A stretch of DNA of 64,000 bases. Origin: Geitlerinema sp. PCC 7407 (GTDB lineage: Bacteria; Cyanobacteriota; Cyanobacteriia; PCC-7407). Location: NCBI RefSeq assembly GCF_000317045.1, contig NC_019703.1, positions 2,778,501-2,842,500 on the forward strand. Reading direction: 5' to 3'. Positions within the stretch are counted from its first letter, which is position 1; every line of letters starts with the position of its first letter. Positions 1-10,053 of this stretch are shown one piece after another. The translations under genes were made by a program, and so were the position numbers. The notes below the pieces were generated by a model. It ran no database searches. It was not told where the DNA came from and saw nothing but the letters and a program-made list of their open reading frames with translations.

Positions 1-1
1 G

Positions 2-3000
2 GTGCTGCACAAGCTTCAGGCCTATGGGGTACCCCATTTGCCGGTGGTCAATGACCAGGGACATCCCATTGGCGTGATCTCGCGGACGGCGCTGCGCGGG
101 ATGCTCAAGCCGCTGGATCTGCTGCGCTTTCGGCGGGTTGCTGAGGTGATGGGCTCCCCCGGACTCTACGCCCAGGCCGAGCAGCCCCTCCAGCAAATTG
201 TCCAGATGATGGCCCAGGATTCAGCCAGTTTTGTTGTGATTGTGGGTTCCGCTTCGCCCCCGATGGCCGGAGCCCAAGGGCGCTTGCAGCCGTTGAGTCC
301 CGTCGGGATCATCACTGAGCACGATGTGCTGCGCTGGTACGCTCGGCGGGTAAATTTTGCGACGACCCTGGCTCAGGACGTGATGAGCGCTCCGGTTTTG
401 ACGATCGGATCTGAGGCTTCTTTGGGGGAAGTCCACGCAGCGATGCAGCATCACCAAATTCAGCAGCTGGTCGTGACGGGCGATCGCGGCGAGTGGGTGG
501 GGACGATCACGCAAACTCGGGTCTTGAGCGCCTATGACCCGGTCGAGATGCACCTGCTGATCGCCGAGTTGCAGCAAACGGTCCAACATCAAGCGGCCGA
601 TCTCGAACACGAAAAGCAGCAGCGGCAGAGCCTCCAGCAATCTTTGGCCGATTATGAGGCACGCTACCACAGCATTTTGAATAACTTGCCGGATTTGGTG
701 TCCTGCTGCCAGCCCGACGGCACCTTGACCTTTGTCAATCAGGCCTACTGCAACTACTTTCAGCGATCGCCCGAAGCGCTGCTCGGCCAGAGCTTTCTCT
801 CCTTCATTCCCCCCGAGGACCACGCCCTCGTCCAGAGCAGCCTCCAGCGCCTCGCCGAAACCTGCCAGTCACTGCTCTGCGAGCACCGCATCACGGCCCC
901 CGACGGCACGCTGCGCTGGCATCAGTGGAACAATCAGGTCGTTTGCGACGCCCAGGGCAACATCCTAGAAATCCAGTCCGTCGGGCGAGACATTACGACG
1001 TTCAAGCAGGCCGAGGCCTCCCTCAAGGCCAATGAAACTCGGTTTCGCGCCCTGGTGCAGAACTCCTTCGACATCCTGCAGCTGATGGATGCCGAGTTTA
1101 ACGTGCTCTATACCAATCCCGCCCTGGAGCGTATCCTCGGCCCCCTGCCTCAGCCCTTCACGTCCCACGCTCTCTGCCGCCAGCTCCACGAAGAAGACGC
1201 TCCCCTGATGCATCGGGTGATGGCCGCCAGCCTGGGGCAGCCCGAGACCCCATTAACCGTTCAGTACCGCATGCGGCGGACCGACGGCTCCTGGGTCTGG
1301 ATCGAGACTGTTTTGACCAACTGGCTCCATCATCCGGACGTCCGGGCGATCGTCCTCAACTCCCGCAACATCAGCGAGCACAAAGCCACAGAGGAGGCGC
1401 TGCACCAGCGGGAGCGAGAGTTTCGCGCCCTGGTCGAAAATGCGCCCGACGTGATCGCCCGCTTCAATCAGCGCTGCGAGTTTCTCTATATCAATCCCCG
1501 AGTCGAGCAGACCACGGGCATTCCGCCTCACCGATTTATCCATCAGACCCCTCAGGCGCTGGGCTTTCCGGGCCATATTGTGCAGCTGTGGGACCAGACC
1601 GTCGCGTCGGTCTACCAGACGGGCCAAGAAGAGGTAGTGGAGTATCAGTGCAGCTCCCCCGATCACCCCCCGAGGTACTACTCTGCGCGGATCGTGCCGG
1701 AGTTTGGCGATCGCCATCAGGTCGAGTCGGTGCTAATGGTGGCCCGGGATGTCACCCAGCGCCGTCTCGCCGAAGCAGCCGTCCTGCGGCAGGCCCAGCG
1801 AGAGAAGGCCCTCAACCGGGTGATTCAGGCGATCCATCATTCGCTGGATGTCAGCACCCTGTTTGCGACGGCGGTGCGATCGGTGACGGAGCTGCTGGAA
1901 AGCGAGCAAACGGTGCTGACCCAGTTTCTGCCGGAGCAGCGGCTCTGGCGCAACGTGGCCTGGCACGGGGCCAACGCCGAGGCACCCGATCTGACGGGCC
2001 GAGAAGTCAGCGAGGTTCAGGCGCTTGCCCTGCGGCGGTTGCAGTATCTGGAGGCGCTGCCCCTGCTCTCTGGCAAACGGGTGGGCGGACTGTGGGGCGA
2101 GGCGGAGTCCCCGCCAAAAACTGCCCAAACTTGGCTGGTTGTGCGGATTTATCTGCATCGACTGTGGGGCTGTCTGGCGCTGAGGCGATCGCACCAGCCC
2201 TGGCAGGAAAGCGAGATCGAGCTGACCCAGACCATTGCCAATCAGTTGGCCATCGCCGTGGAGCAGTCCGAGCTCTACATCCAGGTGCACCGCCTCAACG
2301 CCACCCTCGAGCGCCAAGTCAAGGCCCGCACGGCCCAGCTGGAAATGGCCTTTGACTTCGAGGCGTCCCTCAAGCGGATCACCGACCGGGTGCGCGACAG
2401 CCTCGACGAGAGCCACATCTTACAGACCGCCGTGGAGGAGCTGGCCCAGTGCCTGGGGGTCAACTGCTGCAACGCAGCGCTTTTTGATCTAGAAAAAGAC
2501 ACCTCCACCATCTGCTATGAGCACGTCAGCGCTGGTGTATCGCCCTATCGCGGTCGCATCTCGCGCCTCAAAGACTTCCCGGAGCTTTATGAACCCCTTT
2601 TGCGGGGTGAGCATTTCCAGTTTTGCTCGATCATGCCCAATCCCCTGCGAGGCCGCGTGGCCATGCTGGCCTGCCCGATCCAGGATGACAAGGGGGTGAT
2701 GGGCGATTTGTGGCTGGTCAAGCAGAGCTACCACGCCTTCAGCGACCAAGATATTCGGCTGGTCCAGCAGGTAGCCAACCAGTGCGCGATCGCCCTGCGC
2801 CAGGCCCAGCTCTACCAAGCGGCCCAGGCCCAGGTACAGGAGCTCGAGCGGCTCAATCATCTCAAAGACGACTTCTTGAGCAGCGTGTCCCACGAGCTGC
2901 GCACCCCCATGTCCAACATGCGCATGGCCATTCAGATGCTGGAGGTGTCTCTGCGACCCACGGGCCTGCTGGAGGCCAGCGAAACGCCCCATCGCTATTT

Positions 3001-3571
3001 TCGGATTCTCAAGGAGGAATGTAGCCGCGAAACCAATCTGATCAACGACCTGCTGGATTTGGCCCGCCTCGATGCCCACCACGAGCCCCTCGTCCTCAAC
3101 ACCCTGCGCCTCCAGCGCTGGATCCAAAAGGTGATCGAGCCCTTCATGAGCCGCTTTCAGCAGCAGCAGCAAACCCTGATCAATGAGCTGCCAGCAGATT
3201 TGCCGCCCCTGACCACGGATTTTTTCCACCTCGAGCGGGTGCTCGGGGAGCTGCTGCAAAACGCCTGCAAGTACACGCCAGCCCAGGAGAGTATTCGCCT
3301 GTCGGCGCAGGTGGTTCCAGAGGGCATGGCCATTCACGTCTGTAACTCGGGCGTGGACATCCCAGAGGCCGAGCTGGCCCACGTTTTCGACAAGTTTTAC
3401 CGGGTGCCGAAAAATGACCCCTGGAAGCACGGGGGCACGGGACTGGGGCTGGCCCTGGTGAAAAAGCTGACGGAGCACCTAAATGGGACCATTGCGGCTC
3501 ACAGTGGCGATCGCTGGACCTGCTTTACGGTGACGCTGCCAAATCTGGACCCGCCGCGGCCGGTCGAATAG
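2..3571 (+). CDS. CBS-PAS-GAF sensor histidine kinase (5' end outside window)
   Basis: Membrane-free sensor kinase, cut by the left window edge; 1189 codons are visible and the reading frame is open to base 2. Order of domains: CBS repeats in about residues 1-190 (IGVISRTAL, IITEHDVLRWY, QDVMSAPVLTI), a Gln/Glu-rich coiled coil, three PAS domains (about 220-335, 345-465, 470-590), a GAF (about 605-760), a second coiled coil, a second GAF (about 785-935), then HisKA with SVSHELRTPM (His964 of the visible protein) and HATPase_c with the N box LLQNACKY and the G2 box GTGLGLALV. CBS domains usually bind adenine nucleotides, and PAS/GAF bind small ligands or chromophores. No canonical bilin-binding Cys is evident. 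No partner regulator lies beside it. The 3' end overlaps the convergent rarA fusion by 47 bases. Confidence 0.93.
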   Translation: MLHKLQAYGVPHLPVVNDQGHPIGVISRTALRGMLKPLDLLRFRRVAEVMGSPGLYAQAEQPLQQIVQMMAQDSASFVVIVGSASPPMAGAQGRLQPLSPVGIITEHDVLRWYARRVNFATTLAQDVMSAPVLTIGSEASLGEVHAAMQHHQIQQLVVTGDRGEWVGTITQTRVLSAYDPVEMHLLIAELQQTVQHQAADLEHEKQQRQSLQQSLADYEARYHSILNNLPDLVSCCQPDGTLTFVNQAYCNYFQRSPEALLGQSFLSFIPPEDHALVQSSLQRLAETCQSLLCEHRITAPDGTLRWHQWNNQVVCDAQGNILEIQSVGRDITTFKQAEASLKANETRFRALVQNSFDILQLMDAEFNVLYTNPALERILGPLPQPFTSHALCRQLHEEDAPLMHRVMAASLGQPETPLTVQYRMRRTDGSWVWIETVLTNWLHHPDVRAIVLNSRNISEHKATEEALHQREREFRALVENAPDVIARFNQRCEFLYINPRVEQTTGIPPHRFIHQTPQALGFPGHIVQLWDQTVASVYQTGQEEVVEYQCSSPDHPPRYYSARIVPEFGDRHQVESVLMVARDVTQRRLAEAAVLRQAQREKALNRVIQAIHHSLDVSTLFATAVRSVTELLESEQTVLTQFLPEQRLWRNVAWHGANAEAPDLTGREVSEVQALALRRLQYLEALPLLSGKRVGGLWGEAESPPKTAQTWLVVRIYLHRLWGCLALRRSHQPWQESEIELTQTIANQLAIAVEQSELYIQVHRLNATLERQVKARTAQLEMAFDFEASLKRITDRVRDSLDESHILQTAVEELAQCLGVNCCNAALFDLEKDTSTICYEHVSAGVSPYRGRISRLKDFPELYEPLLRGEHFQFCSIMPNPLRGRVAMLACPIQDDKGVMGDLWLVKQSYHAFSDQDIRLVQQVANQCAIALRQAQLYQAAQAQVQELERLNHLKDDFLSSVSHELRTPMSNMRMAIQMLEVSLRPTGLLEASETPHRYFRILKEECSRETNLINDLLDLARLDAHHEPLVLNTLRLQRWIQKVIEPFMSRFQQQQQTLINELPADLPPLTTDFFHLERVLGELLQNACKYTPAQESIRLSAQVVPEGMAIHVCNSGVDIPEAELAHVFDKFYRVPKNDPWKHGGTGLGLALVKKLTEHLNGTIAAHSGDRWTCFTVTLPNLDPPRPVE

Positions 3572-5774
3572 TGCAAAAGGCGATCGCCCGCCGCCAGGGC
3601 CGCTGCTGGTGGGCCAGGGTCTGCTGAAAGCGCTGGTGCAGGTGGGCGATTTCATCGGGGGTCAGGCTGGCGGCCAGGTGGGTGGCGTAGCTGGGTGGAT
3701 CGGTGCGATCGCTAAACCAGCTCTGGATCACGGCCGGGGTCAGGGTGCGACCGGTGATCCAGGGCTCTACCTGGAGCCGCACCGTCAGGCCCGCCGCCTC
3801 GAGCGCCTGCACCAAATCCGTCTCGTCCCAGTTCACCAGGGGATTGGCGGGGTCGGTGTAGATGCGCTCCTCAGCCGCGATCCAGCGCTGATACAGGTCA
3901 GCGTCCAAGGTCTCAGCGGCTAGCCACGGATAGAGGCGCTGGCTGTGGCGGGGCAAGGCTTCGGCCAGGAGCAGCGTCCCTTCGGGCGGCAGCAAGGCCG
4001 CAAGCTGACGAGCGATCGCGCTTTTGTCGGCAGCCTGGATGAAGAGATTGCGGCCCACGATGCGATCGAAGCGAATGCCGGGGGCAATCGCCGTCAGATT
4101 TGCTTCTAGGGCGCTCCAGTCTCCCGTCAAGATCGTCGGCTGGTGCAGCGAAGGCAAAGCCGCCGCCTGCTCCCGCAGGCTTTCGGCCTCCGCCGCCGTC
4201 TGCACCCAGGCATACACGCCGCCCTCGGGCACGCGCCGCAGGGCCTCCCAGGTCAGCAAGCCGCTGCCCGCGTTGAGATCCAGCACGACCTGGTGGCGCT
4301 GAAACGGCGCTAAGGCAAACAGGCGATCGCGTAGGTGTCCCCAGTGCTCGCCCATCTGGTCTAGGGTGCGCTGCAGCCAGCGATCGAGGGCGCGATCGCG
4401 CGGCCCGAAGGTCAGCACCTCCAGCGGATCGATCGCTTGGCTGTCTAGGACCGCCGCGATCTGGGCTTCCCGCCGCCGCTCCACCGTCTCGCCGATCTGG
4501 GCTTCGTAGCCCTGATCCGAGGGCTGATAAAACACCTGTCCCTGGAGCGATCGCGGCAAATATTGCTGAGCCACCCAGTGATCTCGGTAGGCGTGGGGAT
4601 AGCGGTAGCCCTCGCCGTGGCCCATAGACTGGCGATCGCGGCTAGCATCCTTGAGGGGATTGGGCACCTCGGCCTCGCGCTCCTGCTTCACCGCCGTCAA
4701 AGCATCAAAAAAGCCCATCACGCTGTTGGACTTGGGGGCCGTCGCCAGGTACAGCGTCGCCTGGGCCAGGGGATAGTGGCCCTCCGGCAACCCCATCCGG
4801 TCAAAGGCCTGGGCGCAGGCATTGACCACCACCACCGCCTGGGGGTCGGCCAGCCCCACATCCTCGCTGGCCAGGATCAGCAGCCGCCGAAACAAAAAGC
4901 GGGGGTCCTCGCCGCCGTAGACCATGCGGGCCAGCCAGTAGAGCGCCGCATCGGGGTCCGAACCGCGCACGCTCTTGATAAAGGCGCTGATGGTATCGAA
5001 GTGGGCGTCCCCTTCTTTGTCATAGAGGACTGCCCGCCGCTGGATCGACTCCTCCGCCACCGCCAGGGAAATCGCGATCGCGCCGGTCTCGTCGGGGGGC
5101 GTGGTTTCGACCGCTAGCTCTAGGGCGTTCAGCAGGGCGCGGGCGTCACCATTGGCCACGTTGACCAGGTGATCGAGGGCCTCTGGGGCCAACTTCACCG
5201 AGCGATCGCCGTAGCCCCGCTCGCGATCTTGGAGGGCCTGCTGCGCGATCGCCCGCAGATCCGCCGCCGTCAGCGATCGCAGCTGAAAAATCCGCGATCG
5301 GCTAACCAGCGCCTTATTCACCTCAAAATAGGGATTCTCCGTCGTCGCCCCAATCAAAATCACCGTGCCATTTTCCACCCACGGCAGCAGCGCATCCTGC
5401 TGCGCCTTGTTGAAGCGGTGCACCTCATCGACAAACAGCAGCGTCCGCTGGTCGTAGCGTCCTCGCCGTTCCTGGGCCGTCGCGATCGCCTCCCGAATGT
5501 CTTTCACCCCCGCCAGCACCGCGTTGAGGGCAATAAAATGGGCGCGGGTGCTATTGGCGATCACCCGCGCCAGCGTGGTTTTACCCGTGCCCGGCGGTCC
5601 ATAGAAAATCAGCGACGACAGCTGGTCCGCCTGGATCGCCCGCCGCAGCAGACGCCCCGGACCAATCATGTGATCCTGACCAATGAACTCCTCCAGCACC
5701 CGAGGACGCATCCGAGCCGCCAGAGGCGCCTCTGCTTCTGTCACCTGCAATCGGTGCTGCTCAAACAAATCCAT
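3525..5774 (-). CDS. rarA: RarA/MgsA-type AAA+ ATPase fused to a methyltransferase-like domain
   Basis: About 749 residues, far longer than the roughly 440-residue stand-alone RarA. The N-terminal part (about 1-420) is replication-associated recombination protein A, a clamp-loader-like AAA+ ATPase acting at stalled forks: Walker [10 protein letters not shown], Walker [13 protein letters not shown], sensor region IGATTENP, and the RarA C-terminal signature around GYRYPHAY. The C-terminal about 300 residues contain [12 protein letters not shown], which resembles motif I of class I SAM-dependent methyltransferases. This fused architecture is known in cyanobacteria, where the added domain has no established function. 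I chose the ATG giving MDLFEQHRL; a TTG nine codons upstream is the alternative. The gene converges on the kinase gene and overlaps its 3' end. Confidence 0.93.
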   Translation of the reverse strand: MDLFEQHRLQVTEAEAPLAARMRPRVLEEFIGQDHMIGPGRLLRRAIQADQLSSLIFYGPPGTGKTTLARVIANSTRAHFIALNAVLAGVKDIREAIATAQERRGRYDQRTLLFVDEVHRFNKAQQDALLPWVENGTVILIGATTENPYFEVNKALVSRSRIFQLRSLTAADLRAIAQQALQDRERGYGDRSVKLAPEALDHLVNVANGDARALLNALELAVETTPPDETGAIAISLAVAEESIQRRAVLYDKEGDAHFDTISAFIKSVRGSDPDAALYWLARMVYGGEDPRFLFRRLLILASEDVGLADPQAVVVVNACAQAFDRMGLPEGHYPLAQATLYLATAPKSNSVMGFFDALTAVKQEREAEVPNPLKDASRDRQSMGHGEGYRYPHAYRDHWVAQQYLPRSLQGQVFYQPSDQGYEAQIGETVERRREAQIAAVLDSQAIDPLEVLTFGPRDRALDRWLQRTLDQMGEHWGHLRDRLFALAPFQRHQVVLDLNAGSGLLTWEALRRVPEGGVYAWVQTAAEAESLREQAAALPSLHQPTILTGDWSALEANLTAIAPGIRFDRIVGRNLFIQAADKSAIARQLAALLPPEGTLLLAEALPRHSQRLYPWLAAETLDADLYQRWIAAEERIYTDPANPLVNWDETDLVQALEAAGLTVRLQVEPWITGRTLTPAVIQSWFSDRTDPPSYATHLAASLTPDEIAHLHQRFQQTLAHQQRPWRRAIAFCTIRPAAAGPDLAASP

Positions 5775-5872
5775 TCCTTCATTCCAAGCCAGCGCTCCCA
5801 AACCCGATCAAAGCTTGGGAGCCTGGCATTAAACAAGCGTTTCCTTAGACCTTCTAGGATCAGGAGCGACCC

Positions 5873-6715
5873 TCAGGAGCCGCGAGACCGATGAAGGGCC
5901 CCCTCAAGCAGAGCCGCCTCTGCTTCCCGGCGCCGCGAGAGACCCCGCTCCACCGACGTGCCGACCCAGAGGCGCTTCATATTGCGCAGCTGCTCTGCGA
6001 TTCCCGGCAGATCCTGGCGCGGCACCATCTCGCGAATCAGCCGCATCTCCAGCCGCTTCGGGCCTTCCATGCTCGGCCCCCGGTTAAACACCAGGCTGAC
6101 CAGCGCCCCCTGGGCGTCCAGCGGCAGCCGCAGCAGCCCCGGAAACGCCTCCGCCGCATCCCGATAAAACCGTGGAATGGTCACCGCCTGAAACACCTGC
6201 CAAGCAATGTCCCACGGCACCACAATATCTTTTACGCTGCCGATGCGCCGCTGGGCTGCTTCGCCCTTGAGTCCGCAGCAGTCCCCCAGGCGGATGCGAT
6301 CGCCCTCCGGCAGGCAGAGCCAGTCTTTTTCAAAGCGATGGCGCGGGTTGTAGCCCAGATCGTAGCCAATCCCAATCGTCACCCCCGACGAAGCCTGCGG
6401 CCAGATCGGGTGCAGCAAATGGCGATTGTAGTAGGACGATCCTCCACCCACCTCAAACTCCAAAATGAGCTGGATGGCCTTCTCCGAAAGCGTCATGGTC
6501 GGCACTGGCTCAGCGGCAAACAGCGCTTCCTGGGTCAGCGGCCCGACAATGCCATCTGGCCTCAGATGCTGGCTTCGCTGAAAAGCTTGCACCGCAGCCT
6601 CCGTTTTCGGTCCCCAGACCCCGTCGATGGGTCCCACCCGAAATCCCAAGTGGTCAAGGCGCTGCTGCAGCCGGACAATTTCCGCTCGCGTTAATTCAGA
6701 ATGTAGGGTTGGCAC
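5873..6715 (-). CDS. Peptidoglycan-binding domain protein with lysozyme-like domain
   Basis: 280 residues. Residues about 8-66 form a PG_binding_1 module (LQQRLDHLGF, GPIDGVWGPKTEAAVQAFQ, GIVGPLTQEAL), which binds cell-wall glycan. The remainder (about 75-270) has a lysozyme-like pattern: ILEFEVGG at its start with a candidate catalytic Glu, TIGIGYDLGY, and LVSLVFNRGPS. This is the arrangement seen in phage-type endolysins and pesticin/GH24-like muramidases. No signal peptide is visible, so export, if any, would need a holin or another route. The start is GTG, preceded by an AGGGGGA Shine-Dalgarno about 6-8 bases upstream. It lies about 100 bases upstream of the rarA fusion on the same strand. 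Function in wall turnover or lysis is inferred. Confidence 0.82.
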   Translation of the reverse strand: MPTLHSELTRAEIVRLQQRLDHLGFRVGPIDGVWGPKTEAAVQAFQRSQHLRPDGIVGPLTQEALFAAEPVPTMTLSEKAIQLILEFEVGGGSSYYNRHLLHPIWPQASSGVTIGIGYDLGYNPRHRFEKDWLCLPEGDRIRLGDCCGLKGEAAQRRIGSVKDIVVPWDIAWQVFQAVTIPRFYRDAAEAFPGLLRLPLDAQGALVSLVFNRGPSMEGPKRLEMRLIREMVPRQDLPGIAEQLRNMKRLWVGTSVERGLSRRREAEAALLEGALHRSRGS

Positions 6716-7339
6716 GGCTTTTCCCCCTCAATGTGTGAAGCGATCAACAGGTTTTAGGCATCGCCAAGGCCCTCAGCCCGCAACAGTAGCGCAGGCGAAA
6801 ACGGTCTCTGGAGAGACGTTCGCTCGGTTGTCTTGAGGCTTCGTTTCTCAGCGGTCTTTCGTACCAGGACTTGAGGGACTCTCAAGCCTCAGGCGTCTGG
6901 GAAGCCGATCATTTTTGACCCGTTTGGCCAGCAGTTCCCGCTTCCAAAGGATTTGGAGGAGAGTGCTGGCAAACCACAATGGTGTTGAGCCGGATACTGT
7001 CGGTGTGGCGATCGCAGTATCGAGGCGCTTCCCTGTCCTATCTATGGTTATACTGCGCTGTCACCGAACTCTCACCAATCAAGAAAATTCTTATCAATCA
7101 CCATTGACGAATAGCCAAAAAAATAGTCGTTCCTCCACAAAAAACCCATCTGGCTTGATCCCAGTAGCGTAAGCGTCGTCTAGAGACCATCAAAGCTTCA
7201 AAGTAATTCCAGCAGCGCTCAGGCTTCCGATCAGATTGCGACCGTATTTTTTGGGACAGAAGCAGCAGCTTAGAAGCGCATCAATTTGACAGCAACTTAG
7301 GGCCAGTGGGAGCACCCCGACCCGCTTTCAGCCAGACCC
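6716..7339. other. 624-base spacer, no gene recognised
   Basis: No convincing coding frame on either strand. Two short inverted repeats are visible: GTCTC/GAGAC at 6804-6817 and CTTGAG/CTCAAG at 6870-6886. The left part lies upstream of the lysozyme-like gene and should hold its promoter; the right part follows the DinB-family gene. An AT-richer stretch occurs around 7070-7150. Confidence 0.4.
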
Positions 7340-7858
7340 TCACCGGTCTTGAGCGTCCGCCCTCAGGGTCGGCAGCCAGGGCAAATCCGTCACGCCCGGG
7401 TCATGGCCCGCCTGGGACAGCAGCGTAGTTACCTGGCCTCGGTGATGCGTCTGGTGATTGAACAGGTGAGTGACCAGCACCCAGGCCGGCAGGCAGCGCG
7501 GCTGGTTGTCTACGCTGCTGGTGTACGCCAGGGGCTGAGCGAGCCAGCTTTCGGAGAGCTGGCTTGCCCACAACAGCAGGGCTTGGTCAGTCAGGTCGCG
7601 CTGGCGTCGCAGCTCCTCGAAGTCCGCGTAGAGGTCCTGACCCAAGGCGGGCAAAGACGCCGGACAGCCCGTGAAGCGCCCCAGCCAGGCGCGATCGCCG
7701 TAGAGCAGGTGATTTAGCGTTCCGTGAATCGAGCGAAAAAAGGCACCGCGATCGCGCTTTCGCTCCTCGTCACTCAGCGCTCCGCACACGTCAAAGAGGC
7801 GCTGGTTCATCCACTGATTGTATTCAGCCATCCTCTGGCAATAGCTTGGACTGATCAC
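7340..7858 (-). CDS. DinB-family (DfsB-like) protein
   Basis: 172 residues matching the DinB/DfsB four-helix-bundle family: RGAFFRSIHGTLNHLLYGDRAWLGRF near residues 38-62 and HLFNHQTHHRGQVTTLL near 130-147. His residues in these two segments (HGTLNHLL, HQTHHRGQ) are the usual metal ligands of the fold; members are metal-binding thiol transferases or hydrolases and most have unknown substrates. The GTG start is chosen because MISPSYCQRMAEYNQW aligns with family N-termini; an ATG nine codons later is possible. The start lies inside the 3' end of the upstream epimerase gene, so the two are probably translationally coupled. Confidence 0.88.
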   Translation of the reverse strand: MISPSYCQRMAEYNQWMNQRLFDVCGALSDEERKRDRGAFFRSIHGTLNHLLYGDRAWLGRFTGCPASLPALGQDLYADFEELRRQRDLTDQALLLWASQLSESWLAQPLAYTSSVDNQPRCLPAWVLVTHLFNHQTHHRGQVTTLLSQAGHDPGVTDLPWLPTLRADAQDR

Positions 7859-8819
7859 GGCTAGTCTCCGGCGTCACGCCGCTCAAACGCAAGACATCGG
7901 CCAGCGTGGGGCAGTAGGTCGTCAAACCAAAGGTCGCGGGATTGGTGGGATTGGCATAGGTGAAGTGGCGATAGCGCAGACAAAACTGGTCCCAGGCTGC
8001 CATCTGAATTCGAAACAGCCAGATCAGGATATCTGCCAACCAAAAAGAGAGAGGAATCTGGAAATAGATTTTTTTGTTGAGGTAGCGGCAGACTTCGGCG
8101 ATCGCCTGGTTCGCCGTCAGGGGCGCGTTGCCGAGCACGTACTCTCGCGGCTCACCGGGTGCAGGGGGGTGATCCACCAAGTAGGCCGTCACCTGGGCAA
8201 TGTCGCGCGCATGGATAAAGTGAAAGCTGCCGTCCGCCTTGAAAAAGCGAATCAGATCCACCCATTTGGCCACTTCCGGCAGCCCAGAAGACAGGTGAGA
8301 CGTGGGCTTGTGCTCGTCTCCGCCCACTACCAGCGTGGGGAATAGGGTTGTCAGCTTGGGCGCGATGTCAAGCTTGGACAGCTGCATGTAGCAGTGGTAC
8401 TTGCTGGCGATGTAGTCGGTGCCGCACTGGCCCGCCTCTTGGAGCGGCTTGTTGTCGCGGCCCAGAATGCTGGCCGTCGAGAAGTAAATCACCTGCTCGC
8501 ACCGCGCCGGATCCAGGAGCTTCATCAGGCGCAGGGTTTTGAGGACGTTCACGTCGTGGGTTTCTTGGGGATTGCCCCAGGCGGTCGCCGCCAAAATTGC
8601 CACATCGATGGTGGGCAGCAGATCGCCAAAATTCTCAATCTCCCGCATGTCGCCCTGCAAGATCGTGACGCCAGGGCGCAGGTTGTAGTCCATCTTGAGC
8701 TTGTCCCGATTGCGCACCAGGAGAAAGAGCTCGTGATTGGTTTCCTGGATCAGGGCTTCGGCGATGTAGTGACCGATGCAGCCGCTGGCTCCAGTCATGA
8801 AGATTCGCTTTGAGGTCAT
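7824..8819 (-). CDS. NAD(P)-dependent epimerase/dehydratase (extended SDR)
   Basis: 331 residues. An N-terminal Rossmann fold is marked by MTGASGCIGHYIAEAL (TGxxGxxG), followed by LQGDMREIEN, the NAD-binding region AILAATAWGNP, and the catalytic pair in YIASKYHCYMQ (YxxxK). This is an extended short-chain dehydrogenase of the nucleoside-diphosphate-sugar epimerase type; the substrate cannot be read from the sequence. The ATG giving MTSKRIFMTG is chosen; a TTG 13 codons upstream is less likely. Its 3' end overlaps the DinB-family gene on the same strand. Genes of this subgroup in cyanobacteria are often annotated only as NAD-dependent epimerase. Confidence 0.87.
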   Translation of the reverse strand: MTSKRIFMTGASGCIGHYIAEALIQETNHELFLLVRNRDKLKMDYNLRPGVTILQGDMREIENFGDLLPTIDVAILAATAWGNPQETHDVNVLKTLRLMKLLDPARCEQVIYFSTASILGRDNKPLQEAGQCGTDYIASKYHCYMQLSKLDIAPKLTTLFPTLVVGGDEHKPTSHLSSGLPEVAKWVDLIRFFKADGSFHFIHARDIAQVTAYLVDHPPAPGEPREYVLGNAPLTANQAIAEVCRYLNKKIYFQIPLSFWLADILIWLFRIQMAAWDQFCLRYRHFTYANPTNPATFGLTTYCPTLADVLRLSGVTPETSRDQSKLLPEDG

Positions 8820-8926
8820 GGGGGCTTTTTGTGCTGAACGAAGGTTGCCCGGATACAAGTAGTCTGGGTGGAGTCATTCTGGGGTCGGCAGGCCCAGGGA
8901 GGCGATCCGGCAGCAACCCAAAACCC

Positions 8927-8977
8927 GCGATCGCCCTCAGTCGCCCAGCAGTGTGCTCGGAAACCAAGGGCGATCGC
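8927..8977. terminator. HIP1-based inverted repeat downstream of hemE
   Basis: Two HIP1 octamers face each other as GCGATCGCCCT (8927-8937) and AGGGCGATCGC (8967-8977), an 11-base perfect inverted repeat with a 29-base loop. It lies just after the hemE stop codon on the minus strand. No clear T-run follows, so intrinsic termination is only a possibility. Confidence 0.35.
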
Positions 8978-8991
8978 AGCCTTAACAGGAT

Positions 8992-10053
8992 TTAGGCGCG
9001 GACCAGCAGCTGATCGGCTTGCTTACCGACCTCGAAGAAGTACGCCGCGTTTTCCTCCGGCGTCCCCGGCAAAATGCCGTGACCCAGGTTGAGGATGTGG
9101 CCGCGGTTGCCGGCCTTGCGGATGGTGTCGAGAATGCGATCGCGGATGAAAGGCTTCGAGCCAAACAGCGCGCAGGGATCCACATTGCCCTGCACCCCGA
9201 TGTCCGGACCCAGGCGGCGACGGGCTTCGGCCATATCCACCGTCCAGTCCACGCTGACGATGTCTACGCCGGACTGCCCCATGCGCTCCAGAATACCGGC
9301 ACTGCCGTTGATATAGAGGATCAGCGGCGTGTCGGGGTGGGTCTGCTTGACCTGCTGCACCACGCGCTGCTGATAGGGCAGCGCGAAGGTGTCGTAGTCT
9401 TGGGGGCTGAGATGGCCGGCCCAGGAGTCAAACATCTGAATCACCTGCGCGCCGCAGTCGATCTGGTGGCGCACATAGATGGCGATCGCATCCGCCAGCT
9501 TGCCCAGGAAGGTGTGGAGCATCTCCGGCTCCGAGAAAGCCATCCCCTTGATGATGGTGTAGTCCTTGGAGCTCTTGCCCTCGATGGCGTAGGCAGCCAA
9601 GGTCCACGGCGCGCCCACAAAGCCCAGCACCGTCGCCTCGTTGCCCACTTCCCGCCGCAGCGTTTCTAGGATGGGGCGAATAAAGGGCACGGACTCATCG
9701 GGGTTGAACTCGTGGAGCTGCTTGATTTGCTCTAAGCTCCGGATCGGCGGATCGATGATCGGGCCGCGACTCTCGATGATGTCAAAGGGAATGCCTACTC
9801 CCGGCAGCGGCGTCAAAATGTCTGAGAACAAAATGACTCCGTCGGGCTTGAAGGCACGAAACGGCTGGAGAGAGATTTCGATAGCAATTTCGGGGTTTTC
9901 GGACCGCTCCCGGAACGAGGGGTACTTGTCCCGCAGGTCCCGATAGACTTTCATATAGCGACCGGCTTGGCGCATCATCCAAACCGGAGGACGATCGAGG
10001 ACTTCGCCACGGGCTGCCCGCAAGAGGTAGGGAACCTGGGTTGATCCGGTCAT
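8992..10053 (-). CDS. hemE: Uroporphyrinogen decarboxylase
   Basis: 353 residues, the usual length. Catalyses decarboxylation of the four acetate side chains of uroporphyrinogen III to coproporphyrinogen III in the soluble tetrapyrrole pathway that feeds haem, chlorophyll and phycobilins. Both family signatures are present: [13 protein letters not shown] at about residue 22 and [16 protein letters not shown] near 140; the substrate-binding Asp region [10 protein letters not shown] is intact. The ATG start has a GGGAGAG Shine-Dalgarno. The gene is divergent from the phycobilin lyase gene across a 351-base spacer, which is functionally sensible because both serve pigment assembly. Confidence 0.97.
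   Translation of the reverse strand: MTGSTQVPYLLRAARGEVLDRPPVWMMRQAGRYMKVYRDLRDKYPSFRERSENPEIAIEISLQPFRAFKPDGVILFSDILTPLPGVGIPFDIIESRGPIIDPPIRSLEQIKQLHEFNPDESVPFIRPILETLRREVGNEATVLGFVGAPWTLAAYAIEGKSSKDYTIIKGMAFSEPEMLHTFLGKLADAIAIYVRHQIDCGAQVIQMFDSWAGHLSPQDYDTFALPYQQRVVQQVKQTHPDTPLILYINGSAGILERMGQSGVDIVSVDWTVDMAEARRRLGPDIGVQGNVDPCALFGSKPFIRDRILDTIRKAGNRGHILNLGHGILPGTPEENAAYFFEVGKQADQLLVRA

Noticed and set aside
221-823. Long open frames on the opposite strand and other frames of the large GC-rich genes
   Set aside because: They follow the real genes' codon pattern in antisense, are rich in Arg/Pro/Ala, and show no domain. They are shadows of the kinase, pheT, LptD-like and other genes.
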